A DNA stretch of 64,000 nucleotides from the NCBI RefSeq assembly GCF_003065385.1, contig NZ_CP023277.1:956829-1020828 (forward strand), written 5' to 3'. The notes under the pieces are model-generated. The model did no database searches. It had not been told where the DNA came from and saw only the letters and a list, made by a program, of their open reading frames with translations. How positions within the stretch are numbered: the stretch's first letter is position 1; each line of letters begins with the position of its first letter. Made by a program: the position numbers and the translations under genes. This document shows positions 48,059 to 57,999 of this stretch, piece after piece. Origin of the DNA: Polynucleobacter acidiphobus (lineage in GTDB: Bacteria > Pseudomonadota > Gammaproteobacteria > Burkholderiales > Burkholderiaceae).

Positions 48059-50185
48059 ATGAATGCTCCAATCAATCCCCCCTCCCTCGATTCCCAAAAT
48101 CCCCTTTTATCCTTTGGTCGGGGCATTGCCCAATACGATGCCGTGCGCCCAGAGCAGATTGCTCCAGCCATTGAGCACTTGCTGAGTGTTTGCGAGAGTG
48201 CGGTCGCTAAGGCGGTGGATGCAAAAACCCCTGCAACCTGGCTGGATTTGGTGGAACCTCTTGAAGATGCTACTGAGCAATTGGGTCGTTCATGGGGCGT
48301 GGTATCGCACCTCAATGCGGTCGCTGATACCCCAGAACTTCGTGCAGCCTATGGTGCGATGTTGCCCAAGGTCACCGCCTTCTTTGCCAGTCTTGGTCAA
48401 AACTTAGCCCTCTACCAGCGTTATAAAGAGTTAAGAAATAACTCCTCATTTGAAGCTCTTAGTGTTGATCAAAAGAAAGTGATTGAGAACTCCTTACGCG
48501 ACTTTCGTTTAGGAGGTGCTGAGCTACCCGATGCTGATAAGCCACGCTTTGCCCAGATTCAGGATGAGCAGGCGATTTTGGCCAAAGCATTCTCAGATCA
48601 CGTGCTTGATGCCACCGATGCCTTTGTGCATGTGGTGACCTCGATCGACGATCTAGCTGGACTGCCTGAGGATGTGATTGCGGCAGCGGCTGATACCGCT
48701 AAACAAAAGGGGTTGGAAGGTTGGGCGTTTACCCTGCACTTTCCATCCTATTACCCAGTCCAACAGTATGCTGAGAATCGCTCACTGCGGCGTCTCATGT
48801 ATGAGGCATACGTCACTCGTGCCTCTGAGTTAGCTCCGCAATTTGTTCGTGGTCAATTGGAGTGGGATAACACCCAAAACATGATCGATCAATTGCGCCT
48901 GCGGGATGAAGAAGCCCGGATGCTCGGTTTTGCAAACTATGCGGCGCTCAGCTTAGCCCCCAAGATGGCGCGCGATGTGGCTGAGGTCGACTCCTTCTTA
49001 AGCGACTTCGCCCAACGCGCTAAGCCATTTGCACAAAAGGATTGGTTAGAGCTGCAAGAGTTTGGAAGGAAGTCCTTAGACCTTCAAGAAATTGAGCCAT
49101 GGGATATGGCCTTTGTATCCGAGAGGCTCAAGCAAGCGCGTTATGCGTTCTCTGAGAATGAACTCAAACAGTACTTTCCTCTGCCAAAAGTTTTAGAGGG
49201 ATTGTTTAAGGTAATCCAGACCCTATTCTCAGTTAGTATCCGCCCTGCATCACTGCCCACGTGGCATCCTAGCGTTCAGTCGTTTGAGATCCTAAATGGT
49301 CAGCAGCAAACCATTGCTTACTTTTATCTAGATCCCTATGCGCGTCCTGGTAAACGGGGTGGCGCATGGATGGATGATGCGCGCGGCCGTCGTGTGTTCA
49401 GTAATGGTGAAGTGCAAGCTCCGGTCGCATACCTAGTTTGTAACTTTGCTGCACCGGTTGAGGTCAATGGCCAGATGAAACCGCCCACCATTACCCATGA
49501 TGATGTCATTACCCTCTTTCATGAAAGCGGTCATGGCCTTCACCATCTCCTTACACAAGTGAGCGCATTGGGTGTCTCTGGCATTAATGGTGTTGAATGG
49601 GACGCCGTTGAATTACCCAGCCAATTTATGGAGAACTTCTGCTGGGAGTGGGAAGTACTGCAGGGCATGACCGCTCATATTGATACGGGCGAGTCCTTAC
49701 CCCGATCCTTATTTGACAAAATGCTGGCCGCCAAGAACTTCCAAAATGGCTTAACCACCATGCGTCAGCTGGTGTTCTCCTTAACCGATTGGCGTTTACA
49801 TTCGCGCTTTGATGCGAACTCTGCACAAGGTCAGGCGGTCTTAGATCTGGCCCGATCGATCAATAACGAATACCACGTGATCCCCCAAGCATCGATCTCG
49901 CGCTGGCCAAATACCTTTAGTCATATCTTTGCGGGCGGTTATGCGGCAGGCTATTACAGCTATAAATGGGCTGAGGTTTTATCAGCCGACGTCTATGCAG
50001 CATTTGAGGAAGCCGCCAAGATTAAGGGTACGGTCTTAGATCCAGAGACTGGCATTCGGTATCGTCAAGAGATTTTGGAGGTGGGCGGTAGTCGTCCGGC
50101 TGCTGAGTCATTTGCGGCGTTTCGGGGGCGTCCGCCACAAATTGATGCGCTATTGCGTCACGGTGGCTTAGTGACTGCGCATTAA
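48059..50185 (+). CDS. prlC: Oligopeptidase A (M3 family)
   Basis: PrlC is a cytosolic zinc metallopeptidase that degrades short peptides such as cleaved signal peptides. The 708-residue protein has the HExxH zinc motif at H488-H492 (LFHESGHGLHHLL) and the third zinc-ligand region with ELPSQFMENFCWE. It ends with the M3-typical FRGRPPQIDALLRHGG. It lies about 50 bp after folD and is convergent with xthA (1-bp gap). Confidence 0.96.
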   Translation: MNAPINPPSLDSQNPLLSFGRGIAQYDAVRPEQIAPAIEHLLSVCESAVAKAVDAKTPATWLDLVEPLEDATEQLGRSWGVVSHLNAVADTPELRAAYGAMLPKVTAFFASLGQNLALYQRYKELRNNSSFEALSVDQKKVIENSLRDFRLGGAELPDADKPRFAQIQDEQAILAKAFSDHVLDATDAFVHVVTSIDDLAGLPEDVIAAAADTAKQKGLEGWAFTLHFPSYYPVQQYAENRSLRRLMYEAYVTRASELAPQFVRGQLEWDNTQNMIDQLRLRDEEARMLGFANYAALSLAPKMARDVAEVDSFLSDFAQRAKPFAQKDWLELQEFGRKSLDLQEIEPWDMAFVSERLKQARYAFSENELKQYFPLPKVLEGLFKVIQTLFSVSIRPASLPTWHPSVQSFEILNGQQQTIAYFYLDPYARPGKRGGAWMDDARGRRVFSNGEVQAPVAYLVCNFAAPVEVNGQMKPPTITHDDVITLFHESGHGLHHLLTQVSALGVSGINGVEWDAVELPSQFMENFCWEWEVLQGMTAHIDTGESLPRSLFDKMLAAKNFQNGLTTMRQLVFSLTDWRLHSRFDANSAQGQAVLDLARSINNEYHVIPQASISRWPNTFSHIFAGGYAAGYYSYKWAEVLSADVYAAFEEAAKIKGTVLDPETGIRYRQEILEVGGSRPAAESFAAFRGRPPQIDALLRHGGLVTAH

Positions 50186-50186
50186 T

Positions 50187-51038
50187 TTATTTAGCAATCT
50201 CCACAATCACTGGGGCATGATCCGATGGCTGCTCCCAGCCTCTGGGAGTTTTATCAATCGTACTAGCCGTGCATTTTTCTTTAAGAGCGTTGCTAAGCAG
50301 TATGTGATCAATGCGCAAACCCGCATTACGACGAAATCCCATCATGCGATAGTCCCACCAGCTATAGGATTTTGGGGCTTGCTCAAACAGTCGGAATGAG
50401 TCGCACAATCCTAACTGAATGAGTCTCTGAAATTGCTCACGCTCTTCTGGGGAAACTAGGTTTTGCCCTTCCCAAGCTTTGGGGTCATGGACATCCTGAT
50501 CCTCTGGCGCAATATTAAAGTCCCCCAGCAGAGCTAGGCGTGGATATGCTTCCAGCTCATCACGCAACCAGGTTTGTAAGGCTTGTAACCAAGCCAATTT
50601 GTACTGAAATTTATCGCTCGCCGGGTCTTGCCCGTTGGGCATATAGGCACTAATGATGCGGATCGGTTGCGCTTCTTTAAATGAAATTGTGGCAGCAACA
50701 ATCCTTTGCTGCTCGTCTGCGAAATTTGGGATGTTCTTGGTGACCTTTAGAAAGGTCGTTTGGGGATCGGTGCTGATGGCACTGAGCGCGGCTTTGCGCA
50801 CCACAATTGCGACCCCGTTATAGGTTTTTTGACCATTGGTGAGGCTTAAGTAGCCCGCTTGCTCCAACTCGTGATGAGGGTATTTATCATCGGTGAGCTT
50901 GAGCTCTTGAAGGCACAAAGCGTCGATTGGGCGTTGTACTTTTTCTTGAGTTTCTAGCCACTGAATTACATGTGGCAGACGAACCTTTATGGAATTAACG
51001 TTCCAAGCAGCTAAGCGGATACTCGAATGACTAGACAT
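50187..51038 (-). CDS. xthA: Exodeoxyribonuclease III
   Basis: XthA is the AP endonuclease/3'-exonuclease of base-excision repair. The 283-residue protein has the EEP-family motifs: LAAWNVNSIKVRLP, LCLQELKLTDD with the metal-binding Glu, LLGDFNIAPEDQDVHDP, and GLRIDHILLSNAL with SDHAPVIVEI. A GTG precedes the ATG at 51038; the ATG is used. It lies 30 bp downstream of ntrC on the same strand and may be co-transcribed. Confidence 0.95.
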   Translation of the reverse strand: MSSHSSIRLAAWNVNSIKVRLPHVIQWLETQEKVQRPIDALCLQELKLTDDKYPHHELEQAGYLSLTNGQKTYNGVAIVVRKAALSAISTDPQTTFLKVTKNIPNFADEQQRIVAATISFKEAQPIRIISAYMPNGQDPASDKFQYKLAWLQALQTWLRDELEAYPRLALLGDFNIAPEDQDVHDPKAWEGQNLVSPEEREQFQRLIQLGLCDSFRLFEQAPKSYSWWDYRMMGFRRNAGLRIDHILLSNALKEKCTASTIDKTPRGWEQPSDHAPVIVEIAK

Positions 51039-51068
51039 CACTGGATTGTAAAGGCCAGCGATGTCGAC

Positions 51069-52532
51069 TTAGGCTTCGATCTGCAACTCTTGCAGTTTAC
51101 GAGTAATGGTATTGCGCCCGATCCCTAAACGGGTTGCTGCCTCTACTTTGCGACCGCGCGTGACCTCAAGCGCCGCACTCAAGACCGAACGCTCAAACTT
51201 AGCTAAGAGATTATCAAATACCTCGTCTTGGTTCTCTTGCAGCATCTTAACCGCCAAGCGATGTAAGTTGCTCTCCCAATCCCCGCCCCGTTGACCAATG
51301 CTGGCTTCTAGACTTGGAATTGAAGTGGCTATTGATGAGCTTGTGCTTGAGGCAGGAGGATTGGCCGATAGCAGCAAATCCTCGGGGAGATCATGAACCC
51401 CAACAATGGTGGAGGGTGACATCACGGTCATCCAATGGCAGAGGTTCTCGAGCTGACGGACGTTTCCGGGAAAGGACATTTGGCTAATTGCCTTAATAGC
51501 CTCATCTGATAGGCGCTTGGCTTCAACACCTAAAGACTTCGCACTGGAGATCATGAAGTGCCGTGCAAGTGTAGGAATGTCCTCCGAGCGCTCGCGTAGT
51601 GCGGGCAAACGGATCCGAATCACATTTAAGCGATGCAATAGATCTTCCCGGAATAATCCTTGCGCCACACGTGCCTCAAGGTTCTGATGGGTCGCTGCAA
51701 TAATGCGCACATTGGCCCGAATCGGATCATGCCCACCCACACGGTAGTAATGCCCATCCGATAACACCCTTAAGAGTCGGGTTTGTAGATCAAATGGCAT
51801 ATCACCAATCTCGTCTAAGAAGAGTGTGCCGCCTTCAGCCTGTTCAAAACGTCCACGCCGCAGGGCTTGTGCTCCTGTAAATGCTCCCCGCTCATGACCA
51901 AACAACTCCGACTCAAGTAGGTCTTTGGGAATGGCCGCGGTGTTCAAGGCAATAAATGGCCCCTTGGCCCGTGGGCTGTGCTTATGCAGTGCGTGTGCCA
52001 CCAGCTCTTTACCCGTTCCAGACTCACCCGTAATTAGCACCGTGACTTGCGACTGGGATAAACGTCCGATGGCTCGAAAGACCTCTTGCATGGCAGGCGC
52101 TTGACCAATAATCTCTGGGGCCTCTTGAAGCCAGGCATTGGATTCTTTATTGGGACCTGGTGAGCGTTTGCCTTCGCTTACCGCCCGATGAATCAACTCC
52201 ACCGCCTTATCAATATCAAAAGGTTTTGTAAGGTATTCAAACGCCCCACTCTGAAACGATGAAACCGCCGACTCCAGATCGGAGTAGGCGGTCATGATGA
52301 TGACCGGCAAATGCGGGTGGCTCGCCTTCACGTGCTGTAACAGATCGATCCCATTGCCACGCGGCATACGGATATCAGAGATCAATACCTCAGGGGATTC
52401 TTTTTCAAGGGCATTGAGCACATCATTGGGATTACTGAAACTTCGATGCGGGATCTTCTCGCGACTCAGTGCCTTCTCGAGGACCCAGCGAATGGATTGA
52501 TCGTCATCCACGATCCAAATTGGTTTGTTCAT
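51069..52532 (-). CDS. ntrC: Nitrogen regulation response regulator NtrC
   Basis: NtrC activates sigma-54 promoters under nitrogen limitation. The 487-residue protein has a receiver domain with D53 ([11 protein letters not shown]), a central AAA+ domain with Walker A GESGTGKE and the sigma-54-contact loop ERGAFTGA, and a C-terminal Fis-type DNA-binding domain ([19 protein letters not shown]). Its ATG overlaps the ntrB stop by 4 bp. NtrC-like sites lie upstream of glnA at the head of this operon. Confidence 0.97.
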   Translation of the reverse strand: MNKPIWIVDDDQSIRWVLEKALSREKIPHRSFSNPNDVLNALEKESPEVLISDIRMPRGNGIDLLQHVKASHPHLPVIIMTAYSDLESAVSSFQSGAFEYLTKPFDIDKAVELIHRAVSEGKRSPGPNKESNAWLQEAPEIIGQAPAMQEVFRAIGRLSQSQVTVLITGESGTGKELVAHALHKHSPRAKGPFIALNTAAIPKDLLESELFGHERGAFTGAQALRRGRFEQAEGGTLFLDEIGDMPFDLQTRLLRVLSDGHYYRVGGHDPIRANVRIIAATHQNLEARVAQGLFREDLLHRLNVIRIRLPALRERSEDIPTLARHFMISSAKSLGVEAKRLSDEAIKAISQMSFPGNVRQLENLCHWMTVMSPSTIVGVHDLPEDLLLSANPPASSTSSSIATSIPSLEASIGQRGGDWESNLHRLAVKMLQENQDEVFDNLLAKFERSVLSAALEVTRGRKVEAATRLGIGRNTITRKLQELQIEA

Positions 52533-53665
52533 GCCGCTATCTCCTGCTTCCGATAAGGAATCTGTATATGAAAATCTGTATAGCCTGGACGACTCTCACA
52601 GGCAATAAAGCCCTGATGCTGCTGTACAAAGGTTTGCGCAAGGGTTAAACCCAGACCACTGCCGCCCTCGCGTCCCGAGACCAAGGGAAAAAAGATCCGC
52701 TCCCGAATCTCATCAGGGATGCCCGGACCGTTATCGATCACATGCAGATCCAAGGCTAATCGATGGCGTTGCTTTGCAATCGTGACTGAGCGCGCCACGC
52801 GGGTTCGTAATTCAATCTGCGCAGTACCTCGACGAATCTCATCGGCCAAGGCTTGAGCAGCGTTGTGCACAATATTGAGGACCGCTTGAATCAACTGCTC
52901 TTGATCACCCAATATATCGGGCAAGCTGGTATCGTAGTTCCGAATAATCTTTAAGCCCTGAGGGAACTCGGCCAATACTAGGCTACGAATGCGTTCCAAG
53001 ACCTCATGAATATTAAGTGGCTCCATCGCATGCGCTTTACGATGCGGCGCAAGTAAGCGATCCACCAGTGTTTGCAGGCGATCCGACTCTTTAATAATGA
53101 CTTGGGTGTACTCACGCAAGCCCTTCTCCGGTAACTCAAACTCCAGCAGTTGTGCTGCCCCCCGAATACCACCGAGGGGATTTTTGATCTCGTGCGCAAG
53201 ATTACGCATGAGTTGTTTATTGGCTTCAACTTGATGCGAGACGCGCTCGTCACGCTCACTGCGCAATTGTTGATCGATTGGGAACCACTCCATCATCATG
53301 AGGGTTGGATCCTCTAACATTGCAATCACCACATGCACGGCGAGTGGCTCGCGATAGATTTTTCCGGGAACCGAGTACAACACTAACTCTTGGCGCTGAG
53401 CCGCAGCGCGGCCTGCAAAGACCTCATCAATCATGTGATTTAAGGATTGGTTATCACCAAAGAGGTCATACAGGGTTAAGCCTTGCAAGCTCTTGCGGGA
53501 TAAATCCAAGGATGCCTCGGCAGCAGCGTTGGCATAGGCTAAATCTTTTGTGGCGCCCACAAAGACCAATACCGAGTTTGGCATTTGGTCGAGCATGCTG
53601 GAAACAAATGGGGCAGCGACTGGCGCACCAGTAACCGCCCCTTTACTTAATGGATTACGCAACAT
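52529..53665 (-). CDS. ntrB: Nitrogen regulation sensor histidine kinase NtrB
   Basis: NtrB phosphorylates or dephosphorylates NtrC according to PII status. The 378-residue soluble kinase has an N-terminal PAS domain (about 20-130), phospho-acceptor H158 in RNLAHEIKNPLGGIRG, and an HATPase domain with NIVHNAAQALADE and GGSGLGLTLAQTFVQQH. A TTG at 53680 extends it by five residues, but the ATG at 53665 is preferred. It lies 23 bp after glnA. Confidence 0.96.
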   Translation of the reverse strand: MLRNPLSKGAVTGAPVAAPFVSSMLDQMPNSVLVFVGATKDLAYANAAAEASLDLSRKSLQGLTLYDLFGDNQSLNHMIDEVFAGRAAAQRQELVLYSVPGKIYREPLAVHVVIAMLEDPTLMMMEWFPIDQQLRSERDERVSHQVEANKQLMRNLAHEIKNPLGGIRGAAQLLEFELPEKGLREYTQVIIKESDRLQTLVDRLLAPHRKAHAMEPLNIHEVLERIRSLVLAEFPQGLKIIRNYDTSLPDILGDQEQLIQAVLNIVHNAAQALADEIRRGTAQIELRTRVARSVTIAKQRHRLALDLHVIDNGPGIPDEIRERIFFPLVSGREGGSGLGLTLAQTFVQQHQGFIACESRPGYTDFHIQIPYRKQEIAA

Positions 53666-53688
53666 AGCGCGCGCAACCAATCAAATAA

Positions 53689-55104
53689 TTACAGCGAGTA
53701 ATACATATCAAACTCGATCGGATGCGTGGTCATTCTAAAGCGGGTGACTTCTTCCATCTTCAGATCAATGTAAGCATCCAACATCGAATTTGTGAACACA
53801 CCACCACGGGTCAAGAACTCGCGATCCTTATCCAAGCACTCCAGAGCTTGATCCAAGCTATGGCACACGGTTGGGATCTTGGCATCTTCTTCAGGTGGCA
53901 GATCATAGAGGTTCTTATCAGCTGCCTCACCTGGATGAATCTTGTTCTGTACACCATCTAAGCCCGCCATCAACAAGGCAGAGAATGCCAAGTATGGATT
54001 TGCTAATGGATCAGGGAAACGGGTCTCAATCCGACGACCTTTTGGATTAGCAACGTATGGAATACGAATCGATGCCGAGCGGTTACGTGCTGAGTATGCC
54101 AACTTCACAGGGGCCTCAAAGCCTGGAACTAAACGCTTATAGGAGTTCGTGCCTGGGTTGGTAATCGCATTGAGTGCACGAGCGTGCTTGATGATGCCGC
54201 CGATGTAATAGAGTGCAAACTCAGACAATCCCGAGTAGCCGTTACCTGCAAACAGGTTCTCACCGTTTTTCCAGACCGACTGATGCACGTGCATGCCTGA
54301 GCCGTTATCACCAACCACTGGCTTTGGCATAAAGGTTGCGGTCTTGCCATAGGCGTGCGCTACGTTCTGGACGACATACTTTTGCCAAATGGTCCAATCG
54401 GCGCGCTGAACGAGCGTGCTGAACTTGGTACCTAATTCATTTTGGCCTTGACCAGCAACTTCATGGTGATGCACTTCCACAGGAATACCCAAAGACTCCA
54501 GAATCAAGCACATCTCGGAGCGCATGTCTTGGAACGTATCAACAGGTGCAACTGGGAAGTAACCACCCTTCTTACCAGGACGATGGCCCGTGTTACCACC
54601 CTCAATATCAGCACCGGATGACCATGGTGCCTCTTCAGAGTTAATCTTTACGAAGCAGCCCTGCATGTCGACATTCCACTGCACGCCATCAAATACAAAG
54701 AACTCAGGCTCTGGACCAAAGTAAGCCGTATCACCCAAACCAGAACTCTTCAAATACGCTTCAGCGCGCTTAGCAATCGAACGTGGGTCGCGATCATAGC
54801 CCTTACCATCGGATGGCTCGATCACATCACAGGTAAGAACCAAGGTTGGCTCTTCATAGAAGGGATCGACATACGCTGCGGTTGGATCTGGCATGAGTAA
54901 CATGTCCGACGCCTCAATACCCTTCCATCCAGCAATCGACGAACCATCGAACGCATGACCACTCTCAAATTTATCTTCATTGAATGCGGAGATGGGAACC
55001 GATACGTGCTGCTCTTTTCCCTTGGTATCCACAAAGCGGAAGTCCACAAAGGTACATTCCTTTTCTTTGACTAATTTCATTACGTCTGCGACAGTTTTGG
55101 TCAT
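53689..55104 (-). CDS. glnA: Glutamine synthetase type I
   Basis: GlnA makes glutamine from glutamate, ammonia and ATP, the main ammonium-assimilation step. The 471-residue protein has [17 protein letters not shown] near the N-terminus, the ATP-binding region [25 protein letters not shown], and the adenylylated tyrosine Y400 in [10 protein letters not shown], so it is likely controlled by GlnE. GAGGAG lies about 6 bp before the ATG. It leads glnA-ntrB-ntrC and has NtrC-like sites upstream. Confidence 0.98.
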   Translation of the reverse strand: MTKTVADVMKLVKEKECTFVDFRFVDTKGKEQHVSVPISAFNEDKFESGHAFDGSSIAGWKGIEASDMLLMPDPTAAYVDPFYEEPTLVLTCDVIEPSDGKGYDRDPRSIAKRAEAYLKSSGLGDTAYFGPEPEFFVFDGVQWNVDMQGCFVKINSEEAPWSSGADIEGGNTGHRPGKKGGYFPVAPVDTFQDMRSEMCLILESLGIPVEVHHHEVAGQGQNELGTKFSTLVQRADWTIWQKYVVQNVAHAYGKTATFMPKPVVGDNGSGMHVHQSVWKNGENLFAGNGYSGLSEFALYYIGGIIKHARALNAITNPGTNSYKRLVPGFEAPVKLAYSARNRSASIRIPYVANPKGRRIETRFPDPLANPYLAFSALLMAGLDGVQNKIHPGEAADKNLYDLPPEEDAKIPTVCHSLDQALECLDKDREFLTRGGVFTNSMLDAYIDLKMEEVTRFRMTTHPIEFDMYYSL

Positions 55105-55153
55105 GCAACTCTCCTCGATGAATAGATAAAGCGTTTTTCAACAACATGGTTTT

Positions 55154-55169
55154 AGCCATGCCAATTCCG
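55154..55169 (-). promoter_or_regulatory. Candidate sigma-54 promoter of glnA
   Basis: On the minus strand CGGAAT-N5-TGGCT has the required GG-N10-GC spacing. The -12 element matches TTGCW at 4 of 5; the -24 element matches TGGCAC at 3 of 6. A start near 55143 would give a leader of about 39 bases and put the two NtrC-like sites about 89 and 129 bp upstream, similar to E. coli glnAp2. Sequence match is modest; the geometry is the main support. Confidence 0.5.
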
Positions 55170-55223
55170 ATTTAATACATGGAATGAACTTTACTCGTGC
55201 AGGATTGCACGATTTTGACATTT

Positions 55224-55240
55224 TGCACTACTTTGGTGAA
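55224..55240. promoter_or_regulatory. NtrC-like binding site upstream of glnA (proximal)
   Basis: TGCACTACTTTGGTGAA matches the NtrC 17-bp pattern TGCACC-N5-GGTGCA at 10 of 12 defined positions. It is centred about 40 bp from a second site at 55264-55280, close to four helical turns. Confidence 0.6.
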
Positions 55241-55263
55241 TAAATCGTGATTTAGGTAATTAA

Positions 55264-55280
55264 TGCACTAATTATGTGCA
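55264..55280. promoter_or_regulatory. NtrC-like binding site upstream of glnA (distal)
   Basis: TGCACTAATTATGTGCA is a TGCAC-N7-GTGCA inverted repeat with the spacing of NtrC sites. It lies just beyond the 3' end of the CinA-N-like gene, 160-176 bp upstream of the glnA start. The remaining sequence between the two genes is AT-rich without other clear signals. Confidence 0.65.
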
Positions 55281-55291
55281 AAATTGATGAT

Positions 55292-56107
55292 TTATTGGTG
55301 AATAAAGACCTCAAAACCAAGGTCAGCTGTGCCTGATTTGAGCTTTTCAAGGGCCATTGGCACGATATCCGCATCACCCTTCACACCCAACTCAATATGC
55401 CGCTTAGCAAATACGCCACCCCGAATCGGATCGCCCACCGAAGGCAAACTAAACACTTTAATTCCTTGGAACTCAGACTCAACCGATTCCATGAGTGGGG
55501 TTAAGGTGGATTCAATCCCGCTGGGCACAATAAAACTTTGCTCAAGCCAGTTGGTTTGATGAAAATGATCACGGTAGTGCTCATCCAAACACCAGGCCAT
55601 CATCGGCGCAGCCATCACTGGAAACCCTGGAAAGAAATGGTGCTCACGAATCCGAAATCCCGGAATCTGGTTATACGGATTTGGAATAATCTCGCTACCC
55701 ACTGGAAACTCACCCATCTTAAAGCGATGTTGGTTCTCAGGACGATTGAGATCGGCTTTCATGGGATCGCCCTCGGCACTCGCAATAATGCGTGCCGTAA
55801 TAAGCTCTTTGGCTTGCGGATGCAAGGCAAGTTCAACCCCTAATGCGCGAGCAGCGGCCTGACGAGTATGGTCATCCGGTGTTGCACCAATACCGCCAGT
55901 ACTGAAGACCACATCGCCACTTGCAAAGGTTTCTTTAAGAGTTTGGGTAATCTGATTGGGGTCGTCCGCCACATAACGAGCCCATGATAAATGCATACCC
56001 CGCTCACCGAGTAACTCAATCATCTTGCTCAAATGCTTATCACTGCGGCGGCCCGACAGAATCTCATCGCCAATGACGATTAAACCAAAGCGGCGCTCCT
56101 TAGCCAT
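55292..56107 (-). CDS. CinA-N / molybdopterin-binding domain protein
   Basis: The 271-residue protein is a stand-alone COG1058 (CinA N-terminal, MoaB/MogA-like) domain: GLIVIGDEILSGRRSDKH, VVFSTGGIGATPDDHTRQAAA (in part), and MGEFPVGSEIIPNPYNQIPGF. It lacks the C-terminal CinA amidohydrolase half. Members act on ADP-ribose-type or pterin substrates; the role here is unknown. A TTG precedes the ATG at 56107. It overlaps the EI24 gene stop by 8 bp. Confidence 0.88.
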   Translation of the reverse strand: MAKERRFGLIVIGDEILSGRRSDKHLSKMIELLGERGMHLSWARYVADDPNQITQTLKETFASGDVVFSTGGIGATPDDHTRQAAARALGVELALHPQAKELITARIIASAEGDPMKADLNRPENQHRFKMGEFPVGSEIIPNPYNQIPGFRIREHHFFPGFPVMAAPMMAWCLDEHYRDHFHQTNWLEQSFIVPSGIESTLTPLMESVESEFQGIKVFSLPSVGDPIRGGVFAKRHIELGVKGDADIVPMALEKLKSGTADLGFEVFIHQ

Positions 56108-56969
56108 CAATCACTCCTGGATTTGATGAATTTGCAATCAAAGTTGCCGAGGTATCAATCGTGTTCAATTGCTCCTTCTGACGCAATTGCTTGAGCGCAT
56201 GCAATAAGAAATGACTAAACCAAAGAGCGGAGAAGATAAAGATCAGTGAGTAGATCCACAGTGCCACAAAGGATACAAATGGAAAGAGGACTAAAGCCAA
56301 TACCGAGGTGGCCCAAAAGAATGTAGGAACCGCACCAATCATCCCTGCGACCACGCCCATTCCCAAAAGAGTCCAGCGATGCTCCTCCAGTAATTGATTA
56401 CGCTCTTCGGATGTTGCGTGATCTAGTAAAACATCATAGGCCATCAAACGCATCGTTAACCAGCCCCACAAGAGCGGTGGCAGAATCGCAAACAATGGGG
56501 GGATCCACCATACCGGTAGGGTCAGCATCACCAGAGCCAAGCAAATCAGTGCGGACCATAGGGTATAAAAGAAGCTGCCAACCAAGCTGCCGCCCTTGAT
56601 TCGCATGATTCCTTCGTAGGCTTTTTGTTTAGCGACCGAATCAACCACGGCAGGAACGGTCGAGAATGCAATAAAGACCAAGAGGCTTATAGCAATAATT
56701 GGGATCAATAGAATGACTAAGAACAAGGGTGCAATCCAAGCGCGTGCTTCATCAAAGCCAACGTACTCGAGGCCCGATTGAATCCAACTGGTGAAGATCG
56801 ATGCAGTTAAGAAGGTCCGCAATATTTCCAGTGCAGGCGACCAAATGAGCCAAATCACCACACCCCAGAAGATCGACACGATTAGAAACGGGCGAAAGCT
56901 GAGCCACAGCATTTTTGGGTGCATGGTACCAACCAATGCCAGACCCAGTGAACGAATTAAATCAGACAA
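56100..56969 (-). CDS. EI24 domain membrane protein
   Basis: The 289-residue protein has about six hydrophobic segments and resembles the EI24/CysZ-like family (VDSVAKQKAYEGIMRIKGG and VLLDHATSEERNQLLEEHRW loops). It could be a small-solute channel, but the substrate is unknown. The start is TTG at 56969, supported by AAGGAG 6 bp upstream; no in-frame ATG precedes the first helix. It follows the sterol-desaturase-like gene by 18 bp and overlaps the CinA-N-like gene. Confidence 0.85.
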   Translation of the reverse strand: MSDLIRSLGLALVGTMHPKMLWLSFRPFLIVSIFWGVVIWLIWSPALEILRTFLTASIFTSWIQSGLEYVGFDEARAWIAPLFLVILLIPIIAISLLVFIAFSTVPAVVDSVAKQKAYEGIMRIKGGSLVGSFFYTLWSALICLALVMLTLPVWWIPPLFAILPPLLWGWLTMRLMAYDVLLDHATSEERNQLLEEHRWTLLGMGVVAGMIGAVPTFFWATSVLALVLFPFVSFVALWIYSLIFIFSALWFSHFLLHALKQLRQKEQLNTIDTSATLIANSSNPGVIDG

Positions 56970-56987
56970 TCGTGCTCCTTCATCTGT

Positions 56988-57986
56988 TTAGCTGATCGAT
57001 TTGGATTTGGTCTCTGTTGACCGAGGCAGATCCAATAAATAACGCAAGGAGTGCGTGAGGCCCTGCCATTGCTGTACCAAAAGGTTATTTGATACCTCAA
57101 GATTACGAACGCCCGTTGGAAAGACGCGCTTCTCAAACACGGCCGTACCGAATGCCATATCCCACCAAGGAAATAACACCCCAAAATTACAACCACCCAA
57201 TACCCCAGGCTTACCCGGCGCATCATGGCCATAGCCTACAGCGTGGTGATAGCGATGAAACATGGGCGATACCAATAGATACTTTGCGAGCCCAAGATCA
57301 ATCTTCAGATTGGCATGCTGCCAGCTTTGCACTAACTGTCCGACCACCACCAAGAAGATAAATTGCCCTGGCGGCACACCAAAGATTAAAGCAAAGAAGG
57401 CAAAGACCAATGCACGCATCGCATCATCGATGATGTGATTACGATCATCGGACCATGCGGTCATGCGTGTTTGGCTATGGTGCAAGGCATGCAACTGCCA
57501 CCACCAATGAAAGCGATGCGAAGCACGGTGATACCAGTAATCAATGAAATCGAGAATGACCAAATAGATCAGAAAACTAACGATGGGTATGGTGGTTACA
57601 CCGGGGATCCAGCCCTCGACATTAAAACGCTCAAAGCGCCAATCGTGCAAGACACCCGAGAGGTAGAAAAAGAGGCTTGAAAACAAAATGAAGAATATCC
57701 CATGGAATAAACCAAGGCGGTGAATCAGGGTATAGAGAATATCCGTCCGCACATACGGTCTTGCATTGTTCTGAGATTCAGCAGGGTTGATTCGCTCCCA
57801 GGTCCGAAACACAATGGCAATGATCAGAATCTGAATCACACCCAACATAAACCATTCGGTACCGTCAAACAGATCTTCCGCCCATGCCATCGCGCCGGTA
57901 TGGAACAAAATGGGCTCGACCATTTGCGTATACAACCAGGTATGCAAATCAGCGTAAGCGTCTTGAATCGATTGAATCAGGCTCAT
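56988..57986 (-). CDS. Sterol desaturase / fatty acid hydroxylase family protein
   Basis: The 332-residue membrane enzyme has several hydrophobic segments and the diiron histidine motifs of the family: HRASHRFHWWW, HALHHSQ, HANLKI and HRYHHAVGYGHD. It probably oxidises a lipid, but a bacterial substrate cannot be named from sequence. It lies between the polysaccharide deacetylase (13-bp gap) and the EI24 gene. Confidence 0.9.
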   Translation of the reverse strand: MSLIQSIQDAYADLHTWLYTQMVEPILFHTGAMAWAEDLFDGTEWFMLGVIQILIIAIVFRTWERINPAESQNNARPYVRTDILYTLIHRLGLFHGIFFILFSSLFFYLSGVLHDWRFERFNVEGWIPGVTTIPIVSFLIYLVILDFIDYWYHRASHRFHWWWQLHALHHSQTRMTAWSDDRNHIIDDAMRALVFAFFALIFGVPPGQFIFLVVVGQLVQSWQHANLKIDLGLAKYLLVSPMFHRYHHAVGYGHDAPGKPGVLGGCNFGVLFPWWDMAFGTAVFEKRVFPTGVRNLEVSNNLLVQQWQGLTHSLRYLLDLPRSTETKSKSIS

Positions 57987-57999
57987 GCCTCTATTATCG

